Notes: generated from the letters alone by a model not told the origin. A stretch of 7,305 bases of DNA from CAZHUM01 sp046484045 (GCA_046484045.1 JAWOBZ010000086.1:1-7305); one strand, 5' to 3'. Counted from the stretch's first letter, positions 1 through 5,877 are shown. Translations and numbers: made by a program.

Positions 1-137
1 CCGCTGTAATACACGGTTGAGGGCACGTTAACCGACCTGCATATCAACTCCAGTGCAGCCGATGCTGCGATGGCGTCAGGATCCGGATTATCGTGTATGA
101 AGATGACGAGTTTCTCGGACCCGTTTATATTTCCCAA
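1..137 (-). CDS. DHH-family phosphoesterase, N-terminal fragment (cut by window edge)
   Basis: This is the first part of a gene that runs off the left edge. The translation contains LVIFIHDNPDPDAIAASAAL, followed by a short linker and a VNVPSTVYYSG stretch. That is the first metal-binding motif and first beta-alpha-beta unit of DHH phosphoesterases (RecJ / NrnA-like), which hydrolyse phosphodiester bonds in nucleic acids or small nucleotides using Mn2+. The family is clear, but the substrate cannot be told from this fragment. The start is uncertain. The frame is open back to a stop at 186-188 but contains no ATG or GTG, and the only conventional start is TTG at 135-137. The residues before it (DKSVEL) look like natural protein, so the true start could be a non-standard codon, or a frameshift may be present. 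The gene lies 77 bp downstream of the DUF835 gene. AT-rich DNA at about 183-205 could supply its own promoter. Confidence 0.75.
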   Translation of the reverse strand, partial: MGNINGSEKLVIFIHDNPDPDAIAASAALELICRSVNVPSTVYYS

Positions 138-214
138 TAACTCAACACTTTTATCCCTATTCGTCGTACCACTCCCTGCCCGATATTAATGAATTAACGA
201 TAAACATAAGACCA

Positions 215-949
215 CTACATTTCTATTTGTTTTTCAAACTCGGTTTCTAGTATTCCAAGTTCGCTGTCGTTGAAAGAGGATCTTGAAACGGATAGGATAA
301 ATTTTCCTCCGTACTGGTTGATCTTCTCTTTTACGAAATTGATCAACTTGTGTATCAATTTGAAGTCGTTGTAGACCAGTATGTATTGAACACCGGTCAA
401 TAGGATGACCCCGCCGTTGTTATCTTTCATGAAGTTTCCTATTATGGTCGACAGGTCGGATAAATTGGCAGGATTGTTCACCTGCCATTCCGTGTCATCC
501 CCGCGGTAGGAATCATTTTCGTTCTTGGACAGCACTACGTAATGGACGTCCATGTCCTTCAAACCGTACACGCCCTGATATTTCTGCGGATACTCCCGTG
601 ATATGCAGATACCGGCATCACCGTCTTTAAGCAGTTCTTTGAATACCGATAGTCCCTCGTCCAGCTTCTTCTCAACGATCAATATGGTAGATGCACCTTC
701 TATGGAAGGCCTGCCTCTCGTTTCTTCTTCCCCCCCATCATCTTCAACCACCAGGATACTCGGATCGTCCTGCAGCTCCACCCTCTTAGAGCTTATATCT
801 TGATACAACGTGCCTATCTTACCGTTCACCCGGCTCTTCAACTCCCATCCATCGTATCTGGAAACGATGCTCTTTATCGTAGACCATGCCTCTTTAAGGC
901 CTTCTTCATATCCCTTGAGGTAAAGCTCTTCCTTCTTCTTTTTATCCAT
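215..949 (-). CDS. DUF835 domain protein
   Basis: This is a 244-residue soluble protein with no signal peptide or membrane segment. Residues 1-60 are charged and helical. Residues 61-85 are acidic and low in complexity (DDGGEEE), probably a linker. Residues about 86-242 match the archaeal DUF835 family as I know it: a 'GICISREYP' segment (113-121), 'NPANLSDL' (159-166), a hydrophobic strand with 'GVILLTGVQYIL' (180-191), and a C-terminal 'FILSVS...LETEF' segment. DUF835 has no established biochemical function; it occurs in Thermococci and Thermoplasmata, often as a C-terminal domain of signalling or multidomain proteins. The ATG lies 8 bp after the PAC2 stop, behind a GGATAGGATAG stretch that may act as a weak ribosome binding site. 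This points to co-transcription as the last gene of the nop10-PAC2 cluster. The family assignment is from recalled motifs; the role is unknown. Confidence 0.8.
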   Translation of the reverse strand: MDKKKKEELYLKGYEEGLKEAWSTIKSIVSRYDGWELKSRVNGKIGTLYQDISSKRVELQDDPSILVVEDDGGEEETRGRPSIEGASTILIVEKKLDEGLSVFKELLKDGDAGICISREYPQKYQGVYGLKDMDVHYVVLSKNENDSYRGDDTEWQVNNPANLSDLSTIIGNFMKDNNGGVILLTGVQYILVYNDFKLIHKLINFVKEKINQYGGKFILSVSRSSFNDSELGILETEFEKQIEM

Positions 950-957
950 GTTCTATC

Positions 958-1731
958 CTATCCGATGTAGCTGAGATCCTCAGATTTCGATTCCCCCATA
1001 CCCCCGCTCAAATCTAGCTCCATAACCTTGTTGGTGAGCGATTCAACCTCTTCGGCTTTCTCGTCCAGCTCTTCGTAACTGATATCCGTACCGATGTATC
1101 CGGTCAATATCTTTAGCACGGCACGCGAAGATGCTGGATCGACGAAATATCCGGACGTTTCACCCATAAGACAGATCCCGTCCATACCGTATACCTTCTT
1201 ACCCAATCCGAGCAGAAGACCGCTGGCTCCTACGATACCAGAGGAAGGATGCTCTTTATCGAAAACGACTCCTCTTTCCTCCATATCGCTGACGATATCC
1301 TCACTCGTCGCGGCTCCCAATACTCTGGGTTCGTCTATCATCTTCCCTATACCGTATCCACCTAATGAAAATATGATCGATACGTTCAAGTCGTTCATGA
1401 GAGAGAGTATCCTATCAGATAACTGATATTGTCCTTGAGGCGTCATACCCTGGTAGTCACCGGTGAGTATCACGATGTCGCGCCCTTCTTCACCCACGTC
1501 CTTTTTAAAAAACAATTTATTGTTGACCAGTGTAGCGATACCGTCATCCCCTACGAGTACTTGTGGAGGGAAGTAGATCGATATGATCTCGGCGAATGGC
1601 TCTGCGCCGATCTCGTCTATCAGATGTTCAGCAGCTAGTTTTCCTACGTTCCCCACTCCGGGAAGTCCTTCTATAAAGATGGCGTTTTCCAATTCTGGCT
1701 TACTTTCAAAATCGATGATTATGTCTTCCAT
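958..1731 (-). CDS. PAC2-family proteasome assembly chaperone
   Basis: This 257-residue protein of the archaeal PAC2 family (PbaA/PbaB-like) is cytosolic and known in other archaea as an ATP-independent chaperone for 20S proteasome assembly. Family landmarks are the glycine-rich GLPGVGNVGKLAAEHL near the N-terminus (22-37), the GDYQGMTPQGQY loop (91-102), the GGYG turn (124-127) and GETSGYFVDP (190-199). The C-terminal 40 residues form a charged helical tail (EELDEKAEEVESL) and then a Gly/Ser-rich end, typical in placement for the family. The ATG follows the nop10 stop by two bases. A GGATAGAT stretch in the nop10 3' end serves as a possible ribosome binding site, so the two genes are probably translated from one message. 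Being next to nop10 is a common archaeal arrangement and supports the identification. Its partner subunit cannot be inferred. Confidence 0.9.
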   Translation of the reverse strand: MEDIIIDFESKPELENAIFIEGLPGVGNVGKLAAEHLIDEIGAEPFAEIISIYFPPQVLVGDDGIATLVNNKLFFKKDVGEEGRDIVILTGDYQGMTPQGQYQLSDRILSLMNDLNVSIIFSLGGYGIGKMIDEPRVLGAATSEDIVSDMEERGVVFDKEHPSSGIVGASGLLLGLGKKVYGMDGICLMGETSGYFVDPASSRAVLKILTGYIGTDISYEELDEKAEEVESLTNKVMELDLSGGMGESKSEDLSYIG

Positions 1732-1733
1732 AT

Positions 1734-1904
1734 CTATCCTTTCCTATCCGAGTGCTTCTTTTTTTGTTCTCTACGGTAGCTTCCGTATCTATCTTCCGGT
1801 GAGTACTTCGGAGGCTTGGGGTTTATAGTTTTTCCCCCGCATTCTGGGCATTGGTCAGATAGTGTATATCTACCACAACGTGAACATTTTTTGATCCTGT
1901 TCAT
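1734..1904 (-). CDS. nop10: H/ACA RNP subunit Nop10
   Basis: This 56-residue small gene was read directly from the minus strand. It starts MNRIKKCSRCGRYTL and ends KKKHSDRKG. Archaeal Nop10 is a small zinc-binding protein that holds Cbf5 (pseudouridine synthase) in the H/ACA guide RNP, which modifies rRNA. Visible family features are four zinc cysteines in two CxxC pairs (C7, C10, C19, C22), the linker NPKPPKYSPEDRYGSYR (29-45) that binds Cbf5, and a basic tail. The length matches the family's usual 55-60 residues. The start at 1902-1904 is the only sensible ATG and sits 31 nt from a TATA-like element, which suggests a nearly leaderless message; no convincing ribosome binding site precedes it. 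The stop is two bases before the PAC2 ATG. Confidence 0.95.
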   Translation of the reverse strand: MNRIKKCSRCGRYTLSDQCPECGGKTINPKPPKYSPEDRYGSYRREQKKKHSDRKG

Positions 1905-1930
1905 ATGACATCATACAGATGTATTGGATT

Positions 1931-1940
1931 CTATTTAAGG
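1931..1940 (-). promoter_or_regulatory. TATA-like promoter of nop10-PAC2-DUF835
   Basis: On the minus strand this reads CCTTAAATAG, close to an archaeal TATA box. Its centre is 31 nt before the nop10 ATG, so transcription would start about 5 nt before translation. It lies in the 45-bp gap after the transaldolase stop and separates the two gene clusters. The assignment rests on sequence and spacing only. Confidence 0.6.
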
Positions 1941-1949
1941 ATTGTTGGT

Positions 1950-2858
1950 TTATCGATCACCCTTCAAGATATCCTGGTACTCTGGTATTACGTCCTTGAC
2001 GAAACCTTTCATACCCTGTTCGGTTTTGTAGTGAACCATCATATCCTCGATGACTGAGAACGGTATCGTTGCGATATCCACGCCGATCTCAGCGCACTCA
2101 CGCACCTGGCGTGCCGTCCTCAAGCTGGCGGCGATGATCTCGGTATCGAAGTTGTAATTATCGTAGATCTTCTTTATCGACCATGTAAGGTCCAATCCAG
2201 AATATATGCCGTCGTCGTTGGCCCAGTCGTAGGTTTTCATCACATTTTGATCCTTGTAAACCGCATCCTCGAGATCCACCTCGCCGAAAAGCTCGTTCAG
2301 CTTGTATCCTCTTGCTCTGCTGGCAAGCTGGTCGGGGTAATAGGTACCCTTGGGGTAGTCCTCTCCCCTTTTTAGACCCATCCTACCTCGGATGTGATCG
2401 TCGATCCTACCCAGGAAGGGACTCACATAAGCTGCTCCTGCCTTGGCTGCCATAAGGGCCTGGTTGGATGACATCACCAAGGTACAGTTAACAGGGATCC
2501 CGCTCTCGCTCAATGTCTTGATGGCTTTTACGCCTTCGAAATCCGAGTCTCCTTTTTGCATCCTGGTGTTTATCGGTATCTTTACGACCACGTTTTCATT
2601 GACACCGTTGAATTTGTCGAACAATCGCTGGGCTTCTTCCACCATCTCGTCATGAGTAACACCGCCTACCTCGAGACTCACGGGTCCGTCGACCGTCTTT
2701 AAGATCTCGACTATCATATCTTCCAGACCGATGTCTCCTCCTGACTTCTCCACAGCTTTCTTTATCAGCGACGGGTTTGTGGTGACCCCGTCCAGGATTC
2801 CCCATGATTCCGCTTCTTTTATCTCTTCTAGATCTGCTGTATCTACAAATATCTTCAC
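1950..2858 (-). CDS. tal: Transaldolase / fructose-6-phosphate aldolase family, with large insertion
   Basis: This 302-residue class I aldolase belongs to the short transaldolase (TalC/FSA) family. It transfers a dihydroxyacetone unit between sugar phosphates in the non-oxidative pentose phosphate pathway. Active-site features are in place: D6 in FVDTADL, T27/N28 in GVTTNPS, the Schiff-base lysine K93 in VVKIP, SSNQAL (130-135), YVSPFLGRIDD (144-154), TEIIAASLRTARQ (239-251) and IATIPFSV (262-269). Relatives are about 215-225 residues long; most of the excess is one block of about 60 residues (155-215) between RIDD and the helix leading to IYDNYNFDTE, with a smaller insertion at about 96-106. 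Translation starts at GTG (2856-2858) after a GGTGAT stretch, 10 bp past the transketolase C stop, so co-translation with it is likely. The context supports transaldolase activity rather than pure F6P aldolase activity; the insertion makes specificity less certain. Confidence 0.9.
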   Translation of the reverse strand: MKIFVDTADLEEIKEAESWGILDGVTTNPSLIKKAVEKSGGDIGLEDMIVEILKTVDGPVSLEVGGVTHDEMVEEAQRLFDKFNGVNENVVVKIPINTRMQKGDSDFEGVKAIKTLSESGIPVNCTLVMSSNQALMAAKAGAAYVSPFLGRIDDHIRGRMGLKRGEDYPKGTYYPDQLASRARGYKLNELFGEVDLEDAVYKDQNVMKTYDWANDDGIYSGLDLTWSIKKIYDNYNFDTEIIAASLRTARQVRECAEIGVDIATIPFSVIEDMMVHYKTEQGMKGFVKDVIPEYQDILKGDR

Positions 2859-2868
2859 AATATCACCA

Positions 2869-3810
2869 TCATTTTCTTTTTATAACGTTATTTGCACTTT
2901 CGACGATGTGCTCGGCGGTTAGACCGTATTTATCCATGAGCTCATCGCTTCCCCCAGACTCTCCGAAGACGTTTGGGATCCCGACCCTTTTCATGGGTAC
3001 GTGATAGGTCTCGGAAAGGACCTGGGATATTCCGCTCCCCATCCCCTGGCTGACCACGTGCTCTTCCGCAGTGACCACTCCTCCAGTGTCTTTGGCCGCC
3101 TTTATTATGGCGTCTTCGTCGAGAGGCTTGATAGTGCTCATGTTGATGACTCTTGCGCTGATATCCTGTTTTTTCTCCAGCATCTTAGCGGCTTTCAAGC
3201 ACCTGGATACCATTATACCGGTTCCGATCAACGTTATATCGTCTCCTTCTTCCAGTACGGTTGCCTTCCCCAACTCGAATTCGTCATCTTCATCGGTGAT
3301 TATCGGAACGTTGGATCTCCCTAAACGAACGTAGAAGGGTCCTTCGATCTCGGAGATCACTTTGATCGCTTTGCCGGTTTCATAGTAGTCCGCCGGAGCT
3401 ACGACGTTCATGTTGGGTAAAACCCTCATAAGTGCTATATCTTCGAGCATCTGATGGGAAGCGCCGTCACCGCCCACCGTAATTCCCGCATGAGTTGCCA
3501 CTATCTTGACGTCCAATCTTGGATATGCGATGCTCTGCCTCACCTGGTCGTAAGCTCTCCCGGTGGCGAACACTGCGAACGTACTGGCGAAGACCGTTTT
3601 ACCGGATGCAGCTAGACCGGACGCGATGCCCATCATGTTCTGCTCGGCGATACCGCAGTTAAAGAATCTTTCAGGGAACTCCGTTCCGAATTCTTTCAAT
3701 CTGCATGAACCGCATAGGTCAGCACCGAGGACGATTATATCGTCCCTTTTCCTTCCCAACTCAACTAATGTCTTTCCGTAGGCGTCTCTCTGTTTTGCCA
3801 TCTCCCACAT
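2869..3810 (-). CDS. Transketolase, C-terminal subunit
   Basis: This is the second half of a split transketolase: the pyrimidine-binding domain and the C-terminal domain, which with the N subunit form the ThDP-dependent enzyme that moves two-carbon ketol units between sugar phosphates. Numbered from the chosen start (313 residues), it has the catalytic glutamate of GIAEQN (E56), the substrate-side histidine of GDGASHQ (H119), FYVRLGRS (159-166) and a C-terminal domain with IGTGIMVSRC and AEEHVVSQGMGS. The frame also has an ATG at 3816 (two extra residues), but the ATG at 3808-3810 is preferred. It lies 9 nt from a strong GGAGG and overlaps the upstream stop as TGATG, whereas the ATG at 3816 is only 3 nt from it. 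The gene couples to the N subunit upstream and runs 10 bp before transaldolase. The active site forms only with the partner subunit. Confidence 0.95.
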   Translation of the reverse strand: MWEMAKQRDAYGKTLVELGRKRDDIIVLGADLCGSCRLKEFGTEFPERFFNCGIAEQNMMGIASGLAASGKTVFASTFAVFATGRAYDQVRQSIAYPRLDVKIVATHAGITVGGDGASHQMLEDIALMRVLPNMNVVAPADYYETGKAIKVISEIEGPFYVRLGRSNVPIITDEDDEFELGKATVLEEGDDITLIGTGIMVSRCLKAAKMLEKKQDISARVINMSTIKPLDEDAIIKAAKDTGGVVTAEEHVVSQGMGSGISQVLSETYHVPMKRVGIPNVFGESGGSDELMDKYGLTAEHIVESANNVIKRK

Positions 3811-3824
3811 CAGCATTCACCTCC
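3808..3824 (-). promoter_or_regulatory. Ribosome binding site and TGATG stop-start junction between the transketolase halves
   Basis: On the minus strand GGAGGTGA (3817-3824) lies inside the last codons of the N subunit. The N-subunit TGA (3810-3812) and the C-subunit ATG (3808-3810) share one base. This is a classic arrangement for translational coupling and would help keep the two subunits in equal amounts. It is the best Shine-Dalgarno sequence in the window and decides the start of the C subunit. Confidence 0.75.
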
Positions 3825-4646
3825 AAGTTCTTCGAGAGCGATCTCGAGCTGTTCGTCGTTGGCTGCTTTGCCGTGGAATGCAAGTGATCCTTCCATGAAA
3901 GTGACTCCTTTACCTTTGACTGTATGGGCTATTATCATCGACGGTTTGCCATCTTTTTCTTTAGCATGGTTCACGGCATCGACGATCTCTTCCATGTCGT
4001 GCCCGTTGATCTCCTGAACGTGCCATCCAAAGGATTTCCATTTGGATACCAGGGGTTCTACGGAGATAACATCCTCCGTCGAACCGTCGATCTGTAGTTG
4101 ATTTCTATCCAAGAATACTATCAGGTTGTCCAATTTGTGATGGCTGGCGAACATGGCCGCTTCCCATATCTGACCGGATTGTATCTCCCCGTCTCCACAG
4201 ATCGAATATACCTTGAAAGCTTCCCTATCGATCTTCGCTGCTAGAGCCATCCCGCAGGCGACGGATAATCCCTGCCCTAGAGAACCCGTAGAAGCGTCTA
4301 CACCGACTGTTTTTCTCATGTCAGGGTGTCCCTGCAAGTCGGACTCCAATTTCCTTAAGGTCATCAGCTTATCGTCCTCAAAGTAACCAGCTTCTGCCAG
4401 GGCTCCGTAAAGTGCCGGAGCGGCATGACCTTTGCTTAGAACGAACCTGTCTCTTTTGTCCCATCTTGGTTCATCACATCTATGATCCATTATCTCAAAG
4501 TAAAGGGCCACTATTATATCCGCGGAGGACAAAGAGCCTCCAGGATGACCTGATCCGGCTTCGTGAGTACTTTTTATTATATGGATTCTTACTTTTCGAG
4601 CTATTTCTTCAAGTTCTTCCTTTCTATTGGTTTTGAGTGCTGGCAT
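3810..4646 (-). CDS. Transketolase, N-terminal subunit
   Basis: This 278-residue thiamine-diphosphate-binding half of a split transketolase corresponds to the first domain of the single-chain bacterial and eukaryotic enzyme. Residues for ThDP and substrate phosphate are present: GSGHPGGSLS (31-40, H34), LSKGHAAPALY (70-80, H74), QGHPD (105-109), GSLGQGLS (121-128), the ThDP/Mg motif beginning GDGE (151-154) and closing with N182 in DRNQLQIDG, and FHGK (257-260). The length is usual for the archaeal split form. The ATG at 4646 has only a poor ribosome binding site, a GGGGGA stretch about 10 nt upstream. It starts 44 bp after the purN stop and may be read from the purN transcript or from the weak element at 4683-4690. 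With the C subunit and transaldolase it makes the sugar-rearranging core of the pentose phosphate pathway. Confidence 0.96.
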   Translation of the reverse strand: MPALKTNRKEELEEIARKVRIHIIKSTHEAGSGHPGGSLSSADIIVALYFEIMDHRCDEPRWDKRDRFVLSKGHAAPALYGALAEAGYFEDDKLMTLRKLESDLQGHPDMRKTVGVDASTGSLGQGLSVACGMALAAKIDREAFKVYSICGDGEIQSGQIWEAAMFASHHKLDNLIVFLDRNQLQIDGSTEDVISVEPLVSKWKSFGWHVQEINGHDMEEIVDAVNHAKEKDGKPSMIIAHTVKGKGVTFMEGSLAFHGKAANDEQLEIALEELGGEC

Positions 4647-4682
4647 CTGTTAAATTCCCCCGTAAATTCGGTTGATGAATGG

Positions 4683-4690
4683 GTTATAGG
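4683..4690 (-). promoter_or_regulatory. Possible weak TATA element before the transketolase operon
   Basis: The minus strand reads CCTATAAC directly after the purN stop, about 40 nt before the transketolase N ATG. This would leave a leader of roughly 14 nt that includes the GGGGGA stretch. It is shorter and less typical than the other candidates here, so read-through from purN is equally likely. Confidence 0.25.
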
Positions 4691-5329
4691 TTAAGAGTAA
4701 TTATCTTTTTCGGGCGGTATGATCCAAGCCTTACCGTTCTCCAGTCTCACACGATCTTCAGAGAATGCTTTGACCACGTCTGGGAGTAACCTGTGCTCTT
4801 CATCCAAGACTCGTGATGAGAGGCTGTCGATGTCGTCATCGTGTCTAACCTTGACACAGCGCTGAGAGATTATCGGACCCATGTCCACTTCGTTGGTCAC
4901 GAAATGCACGGAGCACCCAGAAACTTTCATGCCCGATTCGAGTACGGCCTGATGAACATGCTCACCGTAATATCCAGGACCGCCGAAGAGAGGTAATAAT
5001 GCGGGATGGATGTTGATCATCTTACCATAGAATGTATCAACGAAGTAGTCGGTGAACATACGCATGTATCCCGCCAAGACGATCAGATCCGGATCTTTCT
5101 CTTCCATGACTCTGACGATCTCTTTTTCGTGTTCTCCCCTAGTTTTTCCACGGTGTTCTACTACTTCATAAGGTATCCCGTGTTTCTCAGCCCTTTCCAG
5201 GCAGTATGCATCTGGTTCGTTGCTGACCAGAAGTACGATCTTTCCTTGGATCTCTCCGCTTTCTACAGCATCTATAACGGACTGAAAATCGGTACCGCTT
5301 CCCGAGGCTAAAACCGCGATCTTGAACAT
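4691..5329 (-). CDS. purN: Phosphoribosylglycinamide formyltransferase (PurN, GART)
   Basis: This 212-residue enzyme of purine synthesis transfers a formyl group from 10-formyltetrahydrofolate (or the archaeal equivalent) to GAR, giving FGAR. The fold opens with FKIAVLASGSGTDFQ (2-16), where GSGT binds the phosphate of GAR. The catalytic residues are N106 and H108 in NIHPALLP and D149 in EVDMGPII, and the folate-side segment VSGCSVHFV (136-144) is intact. The frame is open upstream to 5575, but I start at the ATG 5327-5329. Homologues begin with this beta strand, a TATA-like element lies 31 nt before it, and the upstream 82 codons fall in the repeat region and resemble no part of PurN. A D replaces the usual N in the GSGTDF loop, a mild variation. 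It is the first gene of a probable purN-transketolase-transaldolase cluster. Confidence 0.95.
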   Translation of the reverse strand: MFKIAVLASGSGTDFQSVIDAVESGEIQGKIVLLVSNEPDAYCLERAEKHGIPYEVVEHRGKTRGEHEKEIVRVMEEKDPDLIVLAGYMRMFTDYFVDTFYGKMINIHPALLPLFGGPGYYGEHVHQAVLESGMKVSGCSVHFVTNEVDMGPIISQRCVKVRHDDDIDSLSSRVLDEEHRLLPDVVKAFSEDRVRLENGKAWIIPPEKDNYS

Positions 5330-5354
5330 GTTATTTATCCGTAATATAGAAGGG

Positions 5355-5365
5355 GATAAAAAGTA
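5355..5365 (-). promoter_or_regulatory. TATA-like promoter of purN
   Basis: The minus strand reads TACTTTTTATC, centred 31 nt before the chosen purN ATG, the same spacing as at nop10. It predicts a message with almost no leader and supports the short purN start. Confidence 0.5.
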
Positions 5366-5399
5366 TTCGGAAGGAGGATAAACTGCTCTTAGCACAAAA

Positions 5400-5411
5400 C
5401 TTATTAAATAA
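5400..5411. promoter_or_regulatory. AT-rich near-palindromic TATA-like element
   Basis: This is a TTATTAAATAA core in the gap between purN and the tRNA gene, readable as a TATA element on either strand. On the plus strand it is the most promoter-like sequence I see upstream of the tRNA, but it is about 200 nt from the mature 5' end, against the usual short distance for archaeal tRNA genes. On the minus strand it is an alternative, more distant purN promoter. The direction is undecided. Confidence 0.3.
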
Positions 5412-5503
5412 CACGTATACTTTCTACAAATCCACGTGTAGGAAAACTGGTTGGTTATTCCATAATTCAACATGATGGGGAAAACCTTTCTGTTGGCAGC
5501 AAG

Positions 5504-5532
5504 CTTCGCTATTCCAAAAAGCGGGGATAGCT
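5504..5532 (+). repeat. Direct repeat copy 1 (duplicated tRNA leader and 5' end)
   Basis: This 29-bp stretch is identical to 5592-5620, 88 bp further on. It holds 17 bp of tRNA leader and the first 12 nt of tRNA-Ser (GCGGGGATAGCT). This copy is not followed by a D-arm, so it is not a tRNA gene. Inside it GCTATTCC (5508-5515) pairs with GGGATAGC (5524-5531), with one T-G pair. Confidence 0.9.
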
Positions 5533-5535
5533 TTC

Positions 5536-5554
5536 GGGGAATTAGAAATTCCCC
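5536..5554. repeat. Perfect hairpin, 8-bp stem, 3-nt loop
   Basis: GGGGAATT, loop AGA, AATTCCCC. It follows directly after repeat copy 1, with no T-run behind it on either strand, so a simple terminator is unlikely. It is the first of five triloop hairpins around the tRNA gene. Confidence 0.85.
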
Positions 5555-5563
5555 TTCATCCTC

Positions 5564-5579
5564 GGAAGTTGGCACTTCC
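5564..5579. repeat. Perfect hairpin, 6-bp stem, 4-nt loop
   Basis: GGAAGT, loop TGGC, ACTTCC. It lies between the two copies of the tRNA 5' end, 9 bp after the preceding hairpin. No function can be read from it. Confidence 0.7.
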
Positions 5580-5591
5580 TGCGGACAGTCC

Positions 5592-5620
5592 CTTCGCTAT
5601 TCCAAAAAGCGGGGATAGCT
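5592..5620 (+). repeat. Direct repeat copy 2 (at the real tRNA 5' end)
   Basis: This is the second copy of the 29-bp repeat, covering the leader and the first 12 nt of the intact tRNA-Ser. GCTATTCC at 5596-5603 can pair with GGGATAGC at 5612-5619, inside the acceptor and D strands of the tRNA. The unprocessed leader could therefore compete with the cloverleaf. Confidence 0.9.
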
Positions 5621-5693
5621 CAGCCTGGTAGGGCGATAGACTGCTAATCTATTGGTGCTTAGCACCCCGGGGGTTCAAATCCCCCTCCCCGCG
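5609..5693 (+). tRNA. tRNA-Ser (anticodon GCT)
   Basis: This is a complete type II cloverleaf. The acceptor stem is GCGGGGA (5609-5615) with TCCCCGC (5686-5692). The D stem is GCTC (5618-5621) with GGGC (5631-5634), and GG of the D-loop is at 5627-5628. The anticodon stem is ATAGA/TCTAT with loop CTGCTAA, anticodon GCT at 5643-5645, which reads AGC and AGU serine codons. The long variable arm GGTGC-TTA-GCACC (5654-5666) is a serine hallmark, and the T-arm is GGGGG/CCCCC with loop TTCAAAT. The discriminator is G5693, as expected for serine. There is no intron and no encoded CCA. It is the only plus-strand gene in the window. No TATA element sits at the usual distance upstream, and its 5' and 3' ends both recur in the flanking DNA. 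Confidence 0.96.
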
Positions 5694-5726
5694 CTCACTT
5701 CGTTCGCTTGGTCAGGGGGATTTGAA
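5674..5726. repeat. 13-bp inverted repeat made from the tRNA T-arm
   Basis: TTCAAATCCCCCT in the tRNA (5674-5686) has its exact reverse complement AGGGGGATTTGAA at 5714-5726, with 27 nt between. In a long transcript the 3' half of the T-arm could fold against this downstream copy instead of forming the cloverleaf. There is no T-run after it. Confidence 0.85.
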
Positions 5727-5734
5727 AACTGTTA

Positions 5735-5749
5735 AGAATAAAATATTCT
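5735..5749. repeat. Perfect hairpin, 6-bp stem, 3-nt loop
   Basis: AGAATA, loop AAA, TATTCT. It is part of the hairpin series downstream of the tRNA. Being AT-rich and weak, it matters mainly as a member of the series. Confidence 0.65.
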
Positions 5750-5757
5750 CAAAGCTC

Positions 5758-5774
5758 GTAAAGCACAGCTTTAC
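5758..5774. repeat. Perfect hairpin, 7-bp stem, 3-nt loop
   Basis: GTAAAGC, loop ACA, GCTTTAC. It ends four bases before the second copy of the tRNA 3' end. Confidence 0.8.
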
Positions 5775-5777
5775 TCG

Positions 5778-5793
5778 TCCCCCTCCCCGCGCT
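5778..5793 (+). repeat. Second copy of the tRNA-Ser 3' end
   Basis: TCCCCCTCCCCGCGCT is identical over 16 nt to 5680-5695, the 3' part of the T-arm, the 3' acceptor strand, the discriminator and two bases beyond. The spacing from the original is 98 bp. It resembles an attachment-site repeat left by integration at a tRNA 3' end, but no integrase gene lies between the copies. Confidence 0.85.
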
Positions 5794-5818
5794 ATTTTCT
5801 TCACCCGGGGGTTCACGA

Positions 5819-5835
5819 ACAAATCTTTGATTTGT
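5819..5835. repeat. Perfect hairpin, 7-bp stem, 3-nt loop
   Basis: ACAAATC, loop TTT, GATTTGT. It lies inside the interrupted T-arm copy. Its form (7-3-7) is the same as at 5758-5774 and 5878-5894, but its stem sequence is different. Confidence 0.8.
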
Positions 5836-5877
5836 GAGCATTTGGAATAACGACGGAGTAGATATTCTGAATGGTGA

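Noticed and set aside
1094..1828. Plus-strand open frames opposite the PAC2 and nop10 genes
   Set aside because: They are antisense shadows of well-supported minus-strand genes and show no family motifs; the same holds for the other plus-strand frames opposite the transketolase, transaldolase, purN and trkH genes.
5536..5554. Transcription terminator
   Set aside because: The stem is strong, but there is no T-run on either side, and archaeal termination relies on T-rich stretches rather than hairpins.
5330..5575. N-terminal extension of PurN by 82 residues
   Set aside because: The frame is open by chance through the repeat region; PurN homologues begin at the FKIAVLASG strand, and a TATA-like element lies within the extension at 5355-5365.
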